Shown here: one piece after another, positions 37,201-48,190 of the stretch
Numbering within the stretch: position 1 is the first letter of the stretch
Layout of the letters: the number at the start of each line of letters is the position of its first letter
Assembly: GCF_002288925.2 (NCBI RefSeq)
Contig: NW_022098069.1
Location: 72,762,523-72,826,522 of the forward strand
From: Delphinapterus leucas
Taxonomy: Eukaryota; Chordata; Mammalia; Artiodactyla; Monodontidae
Length of the DNA: 64,000 nt
Direction: 5' to 3'
The notes under the pieces: model-generated
What the model saw: the letters and a program-made list of their open reading frames with translations, nothing else
What the model was told of the DNA's origin: nothing
Database searches by the model: none
Translations under genes and position numbers: made by a program

Positions 37201-39516
37201 ATATAGCAGAGGGAGGAACACTCCCAAACTCATTCTATGAGGCCACGATCACTCTGATACCAAAACCAGACAAAGATGTCACAAAAAAAGAAAACTACAG
37301 GCCAATATCACTGATGAACATAGATGCAAAAATCCTCAACAAAATACTAGCAAACAGAATCCAACAGCAGGTTAAAAGGATCATACACCATGATCAAGTG
37401 GGGTTTATTCCAGGAATGCAAGAATTCTTCAATATATGCAAATCAATCAACGTGAGACACCATATTAACAAATTGAAGGAGAAAAACCATATGATCATCT
37501 CAATAGATGCAGAGAAAGCTTTTGACAAAATTCAAAACCCATTTATGATAAAAACCCTCCAGAAAGTAGGCATAGAGGGAACTTTCCTCAATATAATAAA
37601 GGCAATATATGAAAAACCCACAGCCAACATAGTCCTCAATGGTGAAAAACTGAAACCATTTCCACCAAGATCAGGAACAAGACAAGGTTGCCCACTCTCA
37701 CCACTACTATTCAACATAGTTTTGGAAGTTGTAGCCACAGCAATCAGAGAAAAAAAAGAAATAAAAGGAATCCAAATTGGAAAAGAAGAAGTAAAGCTGT
37801 CACTGTTTGCAGATGACATGATACTATACATAGAGAATCCTAAAGATTCTACAGAAAACTACTAGAGCTAATCAATGAATTTGGTAAAGTAGCAGGATAC
37901 AAAATTAATGCACAGAAATCTCTTGCATTCCTATACACTAATGATGAAAAATCTGAAAGTGAAATTAAGAAAACACTCCCATTTACCATGGCAACAAAAA
38001 GAATAAAACACCTAGAAATAAACCTACCTAAGGAGACAAAAGACCTGTATGCAGAAAATTATAAGACACTGATGAAAGAAATTAAAGATAATACAAATAG
38101 ATGGAGAGATATACCATGTTCTTGAATTGGAAGAATCAACACTGTGAAAATGACTCTACTACCCAAAGCAATCTACAGATTCAATGCAATCCCTATCAAA
38201 CTACAACTGGCATTTTTCACAGAACTAGAACAAAAAATTTCACAATTTGTATGGAAACACAAAAGACCCTGAATAGCCAAAGCAATTTGAGAAAGAAAAA
38301 CGGAGCTGGAGGAATCAGGCTCCTGGACTTCAGACTATACTACAAAGCTACAGTAATCAAGACAGTATGGTACTGGAACAAAAACAGAAAGAGATCAATG
38401 GAACAGGATAGAAAGCCCAGAGATAAACCCACACACATATGGTCACCTTACCTTTGATAAAGGAGGCAAGAATATACAGTGGAGAAAAGACAGCCTCTTC
38501 AATAAGTGGTGCTTGGAAACCTGGACAGCAACATGTAAAAGAATGAAATTAGAACACTCCCTAACACCGTACACAAAAATAAACTCAAAATGGATTAAAG
38601 ACCTAAATATAAAGACAGACACCATCAAACTCTTAGAGGAAACCATAGGCAGAATACTCTATGACATAAATCACAGCAAGATCCTTTTTGACCCACCTAC
38701 TAGAGAAATGGAAATAAAAACAAAAATAAACAGATGGAACCTAATGAAACTTAACAGATTTTGCACAGCAAAGGAAACCATAAACAAGACCAAAAGACAA
38801 CCCTCAGAATGGGAGAAAATATTTGCAAATGAAGCAACTGACAAAGGATTAATCTCCAAAACATACAAGCAACTCATGCAGCTCAATATCAAAAAAACAG
38901 ACAACCCAATCTAAAAATGGGCAGAAGACCTAAATAGACATTTCCCCCAAGAAGATTGGCAACAAACACATGAAAGAATGCTCAACATCATTAATCATTA
39001 GAGAAATGCAAATCAAAACTACAATGAGATATCATCTCACACCAGTCAGAATGGCCATCAACAAAAAATCTACAAACGATAAATGCTGGAGAGGGTGTGG
39101 AGAAAAGGGAACCCTGTTGCACTGTTGGTGGGAATGCAAACTGATACAGCCACTATGGAGAACAGTATGGAGGTTCCTTAAAAAACTACAAATAGAACTA
39201 CCATATGACCCAGAAATCCCACTACTGGGCATATACCCTGAGAAAACCATAATTCAAAATGAGTCATGTACCAAAATGTTCATTGCAGCTCTATTTACAA
39301 TAGCCAGGACATGGAAGCAACCTAAGTGTCCATCAACAGATGAATGCGTAAAGATGTGACACATATATACAATGTAATATTACTCAGCCAGAAAAAAGGA
39401 ACGAAACTGAGTTATTTGTAGTGAGGTGGATGGACCTAGAGACTGTCATACAGAGTGAATTAAGTCAGAAAGAGAAAAACAAATACCGTATGCTAACACA
39501 TATGTATGGAATCTAA
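37201..39516 (+). pseudogene. L1-C ORF2 remnant (RT and Cys-rich C-terminus)
   Basis: The reverse-transcriptase part is open from 37314 to 37865 (183 codons). It contains the motifs [23 protein letters not shown] and the catalytic FADD. The frame then shifts near 37850, and the rest is read in pieces at 38101-38457, 38513-38914 and 38970-39359. The last piece carries the L1 zinc-knuckle-like pattern C-x3-C-x7-H-x4-C ([18 protein letters not shown]). The usual ORF2 stop is at 39514-39516. The endonuclease domain is absent because of 5' truncation, and the protein cannot be made intact. Confidence 0.93.
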
Positions 39517-39900
39517 AAAAAAAAAGAAAAAGAAAATAGCCAGAAGAGCCTAGGGTCAAGACGGGAATAAAGATGCAGACCTACTAGAGAATGGACTTGA
39601 GGATACGGTGGGGGGGAAGGGTAAGCTGGGACAAAGTGAGAGAGTGGCATGGACATATATACATTACCAAACGTAAAATAGATAGCTAGTGGGAAGCAGC
39701 CACATAGCACAGGGAGATCAGCTCAGTGCTTTGTGACCACCTAGAGGGGTGGGATAGGGAGGGAGGGAGGGAGGGAGATGCAAGAGGGAAGAGATATGGG
39801 GACATATGTATATGTATAACTGATTCACTTTGTTATAAAGCAGAAGCTGACACACCATTGTAAAGCAATTATACTCTAATAAAGCTGTTAAAAAATAAAT
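39517..39900 (+). other. L1-C 3' UTR with (GGGA)n tract
   Basis: The 3' UTR contains a G-rich run (39608-39620) and a (GGGA)n stretch near 39750-39777 on the plus strand. G-rich 3' UTR segments are common in mammalian L1s. Confidence 0.85.
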
Positions 39901-39943
39901 TAAAAACAAATTAAAAATAATAAATAAAAGAAGACTAATTTAA

Positions 39944-40744
39944 GACCTCATATATATGCAACTTACTAGAGATGGTTCAGTCATCCAAACAGTATTATTT
40001 ATGTTTTCCTTGTAATCAGAGAACATGTTATACACATTCTTATGAAAGTTTTGGTATTGAGTAAACAATTGTATTATATCACGTCTTTTTAAGTAATGCA
40101 ATTTTGATTTTTTTCAAGAGGCAGTGATTGATAATATTGACTGATAAGCTATAAAACAGTACTTAAAGAGGAGACATCAAAATTTTATGATACTCTAAAA
40201 GAGTCCAAGAGGCATCTGAAAAAACCTAGCCCACACTTAAATGTTGCCTGTTCTCTTTCAAATTGATTTTTCTCTTATTCTGCAAAAAAAGGGAAAAAAT
40301 TGATCCCAAACTAGTTAACTGTCTTCAATATCAGCTGGAGCATATACAAAAGAACAAAACAGGCAACATTTCTTGACTAAAAAAAGGGAGGGCTACATTA
40401 GTAACATTTATACTGTTATTACATAGAGGTTCAAGTCAACCTGCTATAATCACAGCAAAGGGGATAAGATTTTACACTCATGAGCACAAATGTTTCTCTT
40501 TATAGGCCTTTTGCTTTACAGACTCATGAATCTGTGAGAAACAACAGACTTTATGAGAATTTTCCATGGGAAAATGGTCATGAATCTTAGTAATGGCCCA
40601 GTTATCATCTCATCAGCATCACATTGAATTTCATTGCAAGGCGAAGGTTAGTGACTTCCTATTGGAACTGCAGTTAACGAAACTGGAACAAAAGGCCTTC
40701 ATGTCTTTGATTAGAAAATCATTTCTCTCGAAATCTTTCCTCAC
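39944..40744. other. single-copy AT-rich sequence, no gene seen
   Basis: Nothing recognised. The 102-codon plus frame starting at 40593 runs into L2-derived sequence and is not coding. Confidence 0.5.
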
Positions 40745-41062
40745 AAGCTTTTCATCCTCTGCTATCCTCTTTTCACATTTTTTTTTCCATGTAGCAAATC
40801 CCTGCTCTTTGTACAAGACTCACGTCAAATATCACATCCTCTCTGAAGCCTTCCCTGACAAAACCTTGCCTCCTCCCATAAAGTCATCATACCATCCTTA
40901 GTGCTCCCTTAATACTTGGTGCCTAGTTCCATTAGCACTTACATCTCTATATTGCAGTTATTTGCTACACCTTTTTGATTTTTGTATCCTCAGCACTTAG
41001 CAGAGCTACACAGAAAGCATTCAGCCAATATTTATGACATTAATATTTAAATAGATGAAAGA
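40745..41062 (+). mobile_element. L2 LINE 3' end, sense
   Basis: Shows 'cacatcctctctgaagcctt', 'ccctgacaaaacc', 'ttgtatcctcagcacttagc' and a terminal 'agccaatatttatgac', the usual order of an L2 3' end. Confidence 0.8.
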
Positions 41063-41590
41063 AAGAAAAAAGTACCCCTGAGATCATGGTTAGTTTTATT
41101 TATAATTATACCCTGTAAACACTGATAGCCATGAACATTAATATGAATTACAAAAATTTTCATGAATCTAAAATAGAAGTTAATAGAATTTTAAGTAATC
41201 TCTGCTGTAAAAAACCAAATAGCAGTATTAAATTCCTACTTATAATAGGACAATACTGACCACATAACAAAGACATTTTTCTTCCATCCTCAAATTATTC
41301 AGTATCCAATATCATTTTAATAAGTCCTGATTATAATCCAAGTGGTGCATCTGACCTAATCACCTGAAAAAAGTATGGCCAGCATACGAGGAAGAAAAAT
41401 AGGTAAAATATTCAGTGGGAATGGTCATCTTACACAATCATTCTTATTGAACTCAAGTTTTTGGATTCTTAGATTATGCAAATACTGAAACCATATCAAA
41501 ACCACAGTCCTGTTTCACAGACTCATAGAATCACTGAACCACTGACTTTGAGAGAGGAGACTGCAAAATGAGAATATCAAAATGCATACA
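41063..41590. other. no gene recognised
   Basis: AT-rich, with no recognisable feature. The last 50 bp and the sequence after the SINE (41809-41935) may be one diverged MIR split by the SINE, but this is uncertain. Confidence 0.45.
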
Positions 41591-41801
41591 GGGCTTCCCT
41601 GGCGGCGCAGTGGTTGAGAGTCCGCCTGCGGATGCAGGGGACGCGGGTTCGTGCCCCAGTCCGGGAGGATCCCACATGCTGGAGAGCGGCTAGTCCCGTG
41701 AGCCATGGCCGCTGAGCCTGTGCGTCTGTAGCCTGTGCTCCGCAACGGGAGAGGCCACAACAGTGAGAGGCCAGCGTACCACAAAAAAAAAAAAAAAAAA
41801 A
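41591..41801 (+). mobile_element. CHR SINE, sense
   Basis: A typical copy 'gggcttccctggcggcgcag' to poly-A. The short duplication gcataca is found before (41584-41590) and after (41802-41808) the element. The antisense 96-codon frame at 41515-41805 is SINE-derived. Confidence 0.95.
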
Positions 41802-41808
41802 GCATACA

Positions 41809-42840
41809 AATATTTACAACGTGAGTTAAGCCTCCTTTATTTTACATATAAAAATACTGATGCCCAGAGACACTAAATGACGTATAGATCACCATCCTTA
41901 TTGACTCTGGTTCAAGTTAAAGAAAGGATACCAAGATAGCTTGAAAGGTCCAGTTAACATTTTTATTCTGCCATATCCCATAAAAACCTCTGGGCATGAA
42001 GCTTTGTGGCTACCATGTATACATACATATAAGAAGGGCTGAGTTCCTTAACATTGGATACAGCATCTCCCACATAACAGAATGCTGACATTCTAATAGG
42101 AGTACCTTCCTCAGGAAGATATGGAAAATAATTGAGCTTATGGGATAACAAGACAAAGTTTGGGTGCTGGTAACTTATTCTAATTTTTTTCTAAGCCAGT
42201 TCTACTCCTACAGTAATATCTCATTTATATGTTTATTTAGCCTCATTTACTGCAGACTGCACTACCTGCCCTAACCAGTCATCTTACAAATATAGGCATC
42301 TATCACCAGGTTTACTAAAATAAGAGTTTTCACTTAGTCAAAACCGACCCATTGAAAAAGCCATTTCAAAGACTAATCCTTTCTAATAATAGGTCAGAAA
42401 CAGTAAATGGTTCTTGGGGGGGGGTGGGGAGGTAGTTTCTGTTTGTTTGTTGATGATTGCTTAATTCCCTAAAGGTTACTCTTCAGTATCTAGCAATGTT
42501 TTTCCTGTAGTATTTGAATATTAATGAAAATTACCTGTGAAACTGTCAAAGAAAAACTGCAGCAAATAAGTTAAACAACCAAAGAAGATTTTATTCAAGA
42601 CTATTACAGTAGGGGGGAAAGACTGAACTCATCTGGGCTGAAATAAAAGGCAGGAGAGTATTTAAGCCCTGTGGTGAACTAACAGAAAATCACTAGAGGA
42701 CGTTATTGGGGAGGATGGTCAATGTGATTAGACCATCTGTGTTGCTACTTGGTGCTTACTGAAATTAGATTCCTACCCTCCCACACAGTCTGAGAGATAG
42801 GGATGCTCTTTCTTGATGATAGTGATTTATACATACTTAA
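41809..42840. other. mostly single-copy sequence
   Basis: Possible diverged antisense MIR at 41820-41930 ('gcccagagacactaaatgac'). The remainder has a G-run (42415-42431) but no gene or clear repeat. Confidence 0.4.
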
Positions 42841-42964
42841 TTTTTTTTTGTTTGTTTTTTTGGCCGTGCCGCAAGACTTGCAGGACCTTCCCCAAGCGGG
42901 ATTGACCTGGGGCCATGGCAGTGAGAGCGCCCAGTCCTAACCACTGGACCACCAGGGAAGTCCC
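42841..42964 (-). mobile_element. short tRNA-derived SINE (Bov-tA/CHR-like), antisense
   Basis: Antisense: T-rich run, 'ttggccgtgccgcaagactt', 'cccaagcgggattgacctgg', 'ccactggaccaccagggaag', 'tccc'. The head is the tRNA-derived module shared by cetartiodactyl SINEs, while the body differs from the CHR copies above. No clear duplication was seen. Confidence 0.85.
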
Positions 42965-43859
42965 AATGATTACATTTAAAGGGGATGGTCTTTGGTCCTT
43001 GAGAAAGACAGTCCTGGACTGTCAATTTGACAAGAGGCCGGGAGAAGATATACATCTCAAAGGGGTCAAGAATGAATTTACAATTACAAATTTTCTAAAG
43101 TAAATGCTTCAAAAAAAGGGAGCTAGGGGTCTATATCAGAATGAAACAAACCTAGAGTTAAGTCAAGCTGAGTGCCATTAGGTGTTCTGGGTCAATACCA
43201 GCCAACCTACAAATTCCTGAGCCCAGTCATTCTTACTCAACAGGCCCTGATGTGGGCTCAGAAAATTTTTAACAAATACTTTAGTGGTTCTCATGCAGAA
43301 GTCCCATGGAACGGCTAACAGGTTTCAATTCTTATCAGTTGGTTGGCTTGTTTAAGCTCTGTGTTAATACAGAGAAAATATTCAGGTTCAGAAAAAGGGC
43401 CATGATCTGGTGAACTGGTGACATCTGCAATAAGCAAAGGATGGGCATGGATAGGGTCTGTAGGCATGCTGTGTAATTTCTATCCTCACTGGATGCTTCC
43501 CTAATGGTGCAAGTCCCATCACTAACCACTTAACTATTTCATTAAAAAAAAAAGAAAATCTTGTAAAGTCTGTTTCCTGAATGACCCAGTGCTTCAAGTT
43601 ACCCTGGAAATACTGCAACTTTAAAGAGAAGCTATGTGGCTTAAAATGGCTTGGATAGCACAGAAAATTTTTCATTTGTAAATGAAAATTAAGGAGCCTA
43701 TTACTTTATAGCTGTTTCAGGAGATACTAGAATATATTGATACATTTCCTCCAAAGTGCAAGACAAGTTATTGAATGTTGAACCCACCTACTATTTAAAA
43801 AGAGGTATAATGCTTCATGCGTCTGTTTGGATTTTGGAAGTAATATATACCATATTTGA
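42965..43859. other. no gene recognised
   Basis: Short frames at 43335-43675 (minus) lack features. No repeat was recognised with confidence. Confidence 0.45.
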
Positions 43860-46010
43860 GCACACTGCTCAGACCCATTTATCAATTAACCTCAAAGGCT
43901 GCCAGTTGTAAGGAGAGCCTAGAGCAATAGAAGGCTTTGCAGCAGAACCAAGGTGCAGTACAGGTGGTCACTTGGACTTTATGACCAGCAGATCCAATGA
44001 TACTCAAAGTTTCTGTGGCAAATAACGATGCCAAATAAAGCCTCTAGCAAGATCTCAAAGGAGAATTATAGCACAGAATGCCCAGATTTTAGAACAAACC
44101 CATGCATTCTTCTCTAGATAACTATTCTCCCTTTCAAAAACAGCCCCTGGCTTATTGCTGGGCCCTGACAGAGATCATATTCCTAACTATGGGACATCAA
44201 GCGACCATATGACTTGAGATGTCCATTGTGAACTAGTGTTCTAGTGTTATTTGACCCCTCCAATCACAATGTTAAGGTGATGTAGCAAACCATCGTCAAG
44301 TGACAATGGTATATAAGTGATGGGGCTTGCCTGGAAAGCAGGAGTTAGTTGCGTGAGCAGGTGGCTCATACCTGTATGTCACCTACTCCTGCTTCATTGT
44401 CTCTTCTCCCCTAATCCACACTCAGTGCCTCATAGGAAATTAGTTTGATCATTTGAATGAGGAAGAAAAAACCTGGTTTATAGGCAGCTGTGCATAGTAT
44501 GCCGTCACAACCTGCAAATGGACTGCTATAGTTACACACCCATCCAGCAATGCTCTGAAAGATAGCGGTGAGGTAATCCTCCCTGTGAGTAGCACTTCAG
44601 GTAATTCACCTGGTTTTCCACTCTGTATAGACTGAGAAATGCAGATCTAAAGTAGTCAGTAACTAGCTGTTTAGCTGAATAGTCAGGGCATTTGAAACAG
44701 CAGCACTAGAAGATGAAAGACAAGAAGGACTAGAGAAAGAGTAGCTGGGAGGACCTCTCAGAATGAGCCAGAGAGTGGCTATACTTGTGTTTCATGTGAA
44801 TGCTCAAAAATAGCATCACATGCAGAGGAGACTCTAATAATCAGCTAGACAGATGACATGCTTTATGGATGTCATTCAGCCTCTTTAATTAACCATCTAA
44901 GTGCTTGCTTAAAAAGAAATGTAGAAAGAGCCTCAGTAACAGGAATAGAAGCTACAAATAGACTCAACACCATGAAATTTCACTCTCTAAGGCTTATCTG
45001 TCTATTAATTTTGAGTATCTACCTTGCCAACAGCAGAGATGAAGGTTGAGTCCCCAGGATGTCACTATTCCCTGAGGGACTCAGTCAGCAACTGGGTGGC
45101 AAATTAAATATTAGACCCTTTGCATCAGTACTACTACTGATGCAAAGCAGTACATGGTTTGTCCTCACTAGCATAGACATATTCTAGACACGAATTTGCT
45201 TCCTTAGTCTGTAATTCTTCTGCCAGCAGCAACACCATTAGACATAATGAATGCCTTATTCACCATCATGGTACTGTGCACAACACTGCTACTGACACGG
45301 ACTCATTTAACCACCTAGGACATATGACAATGGACTTGTACGATGAATTCACTGATCCTAATACTACTTACCTCATTACCCAGAAGCACCTAGCATAGTA
45401 GAATGGTGGAATACCCAACTGAAGCCTGACTTACAGCACCAGTTGGCGGAAAACCCTCTCAAAGAAATGAATTCTATCTTACAGAATGCTGAATAGACTT
45501 TGAGTCAACTGTTTCTCCCATAATTAGAACATATGGATTTGAGAATCAAATGGAAGAAGCGAGAGTGACTCCTTTCACTATTACACTAAATAATTCACTT
45601 GCAGAATTTTTACTTTTGAACTCAGCAATTTTGAGTTCTGCTAGCTTGTAAGTCTTAATTTCCAAGATATAAATTATTCTACTGGGAGAAGCAACATTGG
45701 TTCTATTGAATTGAAAGTTGAGACCACTTATTTTGAGCTCCTCATGATACTAAACCAACAGACAAAGGTAAGGATTACTTTATTAGCTGGAATGATAGTT
45801 TCTGATCATCAAGAGAAAATTAGGTTACTGCTGAACAATGGAAACAGGGAAGACTATATTCGGAACCTAGAGAATTCTGAGACACCCATTAGAAATTCCA
45901 CGTCCAATAGTAAAAGTTAACAGAAAATGATAGTAACTAGAAAAAATCTGGGTCACTGAGAATTCAGACACTTCAGAAAAAAAGATTTGGGTCACTCTCC
46001 AAGGCAAAGA
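43860..46010 (+). mobile_element. ERVL pol fragment (copy 2): RT end, RNase H, integrase
   Basis: A longer class III endogenous retrovirus (ERVL) remnant. Word order follows ERVL pol from the RT/RNase H connection (about 43.9-44.7 kb) through the integrase (about 44.75-45.6 kb) to the end of pol (about 45.6-46.0 kb). The integrase part includes 'atggtggaatacccaac'. Only short frames remain (44858-45049, 45711-45920) and several internal deletions are likely, so no functional enzyme remains. The first part aligns with copy 1 at 27.8 kb. No gag or env is visible. Confidence 0.72.
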
Positions 46011-46489
46011 AAACTGACTTCTACAGGGACTGGTTCAGGGCAAAGGAAGGATGTAAGGTAGTTTAAGAAGGATATAATAAACACCAATTATGGCCTTTTG
46101 ACCCTTACAGAAATTAGAGTTGTAGTAGCTATTTTTTCCTCCTTTCCTGTTATTATTTTATATGAGGATTGTTGTTGCTGATTAACTTTCCAATTAGTCT
46201 TTGATTACAGATTATTCAAACAGGACTATAACTAAATTGAGGAGTAACATCCTCCAGTGATGAATAACCTGCCTTTACCCTAAGATGGATACTGTAACTT
46301 CTGGAACACTGACCTCTCTTTGGAGAGAGAAAGAGCATCTTCCTTTATATGAAGGTTATTTGCATCTTGTTAGGCGATGACATTAAAATTATCATTGCTG
46401 CGTATGGAAATTCAAACACGGGTAGAAGGGTATCTATGGATGCTAAGTAGTCAAAGGAGTAGACTATAGCTAGGTATTAAGCTCCACAC

Positions 46490-47080
46490 TTTTATACTGT
46501 TTTGTAATGCTGGGACTAGGAATTAGCAAACCGTATTTCTCCTTTGCCAGCTGCTACTCTGTTAATAAAGTTCTACAGCAGAGACACTAAATTGGAAGGC
46601 AAAAAGAGAAGAGAATGGATTTGTTCCTCTTATTTTGCTTGCTCTTCTTGATAGTACCACTCCGGAAACTTCACTTCACCCCTGGCAGCAGAGCTGGTTC
46701 CAGCAAGAGTTGGTTCTAACCACAGTTCTAGAATCAGCCTTACCATATTATCTTAACTGTAACAGTATCAGGTGGGCAGCACCTTTCCCTAAGCAATCTG
46801 AGTCCCATTTCTACAAGATCCTTCCAAAGCAGCTGCATACCACTCTATTCTAAGATGTTTAGTTTCTAGGGTTCTGCAGTTATTGGGTTCTAAGAGTTTA
46901 GGTTCTGATAATTATAACTTCTTCCTTTGGTTTCCAAGGATGGTGGCTGCTTCCTGTAGTTATTACTTTCATATTCTCTCAGTCCCTCCTTTTTACCCTG
47001 CCAGTTAGCCCAACTCCTGATAAACCACTTTCTATATTATTGATACAATCTCTGTTAAAATAGCTACTATGGTTTCCATT
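46490..47080 (+). mobile_element. probable ERVL 3' LTR (MLT2-like)
   Basis: Downstream of the ERVL pol, words such as 'gctgggactaggaattagc', 'ttaataaagttctacagcag', 'attgggttctaagagttta' and 'ttccaaggatggtggctgct' resemble MLT2-type LTRs. The boundaries are uncertain and the 46.0-46.5 kb part is unassigned. The context (same strand, right distance from pol) supports the call. Confidence 0.4.
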
Positions 47081-47413
47081 TTCTGATCTTGATACACTGG
47101 GATATTAAATAAGGGATCAAATAATTTTTTCTTACCAAAATGTGTATGAAAGTATATTTTACAGAACATGATACCATCATCACTTGAGTAAATTTGATAA
47201 CTATCTGAAAATAAAAGATTTGGGTTGGATTTAAGAAAAAGTTTTTTCATATAACTATTTGCCAGTTGCCAAGGCCAAAAACTTTGGAATCACCCTTTGC
47301 TTTTTTTGTTCTTATGCCCCACATCTAACCAGTAAGAAAATCTTGCTGCTCCTAATGATTAAATATAGCTAGCATCACTTTCACTTTTACCACCTTCATG
47401 GTTACTGCTTTGG

Positions 47414-47581
47414 ACAGTGGTTCTCAACCCTGGCTGCACATTGAAATCACTGGGAAGATTTTAAATTACCAATTCTTGGCCACACCCACAAATATTTTTA
47501 TTAGTTACTCTGGGTTTGGCCCTAGCATTGGTTATTTTTTAGAAGCTCCTTAACAGAAGCCAAGGTTGAAAAGCACTGACC
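47414..47581 (+). mobile_element. MER5A hAT-type DNA transposon, nested in L2
   Basis: Full-length-looking non-autonomous hAT (Charlie-related) element, from 'cagtggttctcaaccctggc' to 'aaggttgaaaagcactg'. The two ends are imperfect inverted repeats of each other. An intact 8-bp target duplication is not preserved. Confidence 0.9.
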
Positions 47582-47815
47582 CTCGATCAAGCCACCATCT
47601 TTCTAAACTGTATTCTTATAATAGTCCCTATCTAGTTTCACAGCTTATATTTTTTCTTTCCCTAACTCTAAAGTCTATTCTCCACATTGCAGCCAGAGTG
47701 ACGTTTTTTTTTTAAGTTTACATGGTAGTTCAATGGCTTCCCATCACAGAATAAACTATATCTCCTGACCATGGCCTACAGGCCTTACATGATGTGACCT
47801 TAGTGATCAATTGCC

Positions 47816-47818
<3 letters not shown>

Positions 47819-47848
<30 letters not shown>
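47819..47848. repeat. (CT)n microsatellite
   Basis: About 14 uninterrupted ct dinucleotides within the L2. Confidence 0.97.
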
Positions 47849-47854
<6 letters not shown>

Positions 47855-48190
47855 TCCAGCACTGGCCTATTCCAGTTTTCTTGAACACACCAATCATGCT
47901 CTAATCTCAGGGACTTTGCACTTGTATTTTCCAGGTTTCCACATGACTCTTCTTTTAGAGATGCCTTTTTTCAGAGAGGCCTTCCTGAACAGCCTATATG
48001 AATGGCTCCAGCCTGTCATTCACTACCTTCTTTACCCTGCTCTACTTTTCTTCTCATAAATAACCATCACCTGACATTACATTATGCCTTCACCAACAGA
48101 ATATAAGTTCCATAAGGGTAGCAACTTTGTTGCATTCACTTCTGTATCCCAAGTGCCTGGACAGTATGCAACACAAAAATAGGCACTCAA

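Larger units (their letters stand above)
37201..39925 (+). mobile_element. L1-C: 5'-truncated younger LINE-1, sense
   Basis: A 2.7-kb L1 beginning inside ORF2 (RT domain) and ending after the polyadenylation signal AATAAA (about 39878-39883) and an A-rich tail. A perfect 18-bp target-site duplication, aaaagaagactaatttaa, lies at 37183-37200 and 39926-39943. The 5' truncation, the A-tail and the duplication are the classic signature of target-primed reverse transcription. It is better preserved than L1-A and L1-D, hence younger. Confidence 0.97.
47265..48190 (+). mobile_element. L2 LINE fragment, sense, split by MER5A
   Basis: The left part (47265-47413) shows 'ccaaaaactttggaatcacc' and 'gccccacatctaaccagtaag'. 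The right part (47582-48190) shows 'cattgcagccagagtgac', 'gactttgcacttgtattttcc', 'gaggccttcctgaacag' and the 3' end 'ataggcactcaa'. The two parts read as one L2. A (CT)n run expanded inside it at 47819-47848. Confidence 0.85.

Noticed and set aside
40593..40901. 102-codon plus frame
   Set aside because: The 3' half is L2 sequence, with no domain or supporting neighbour.
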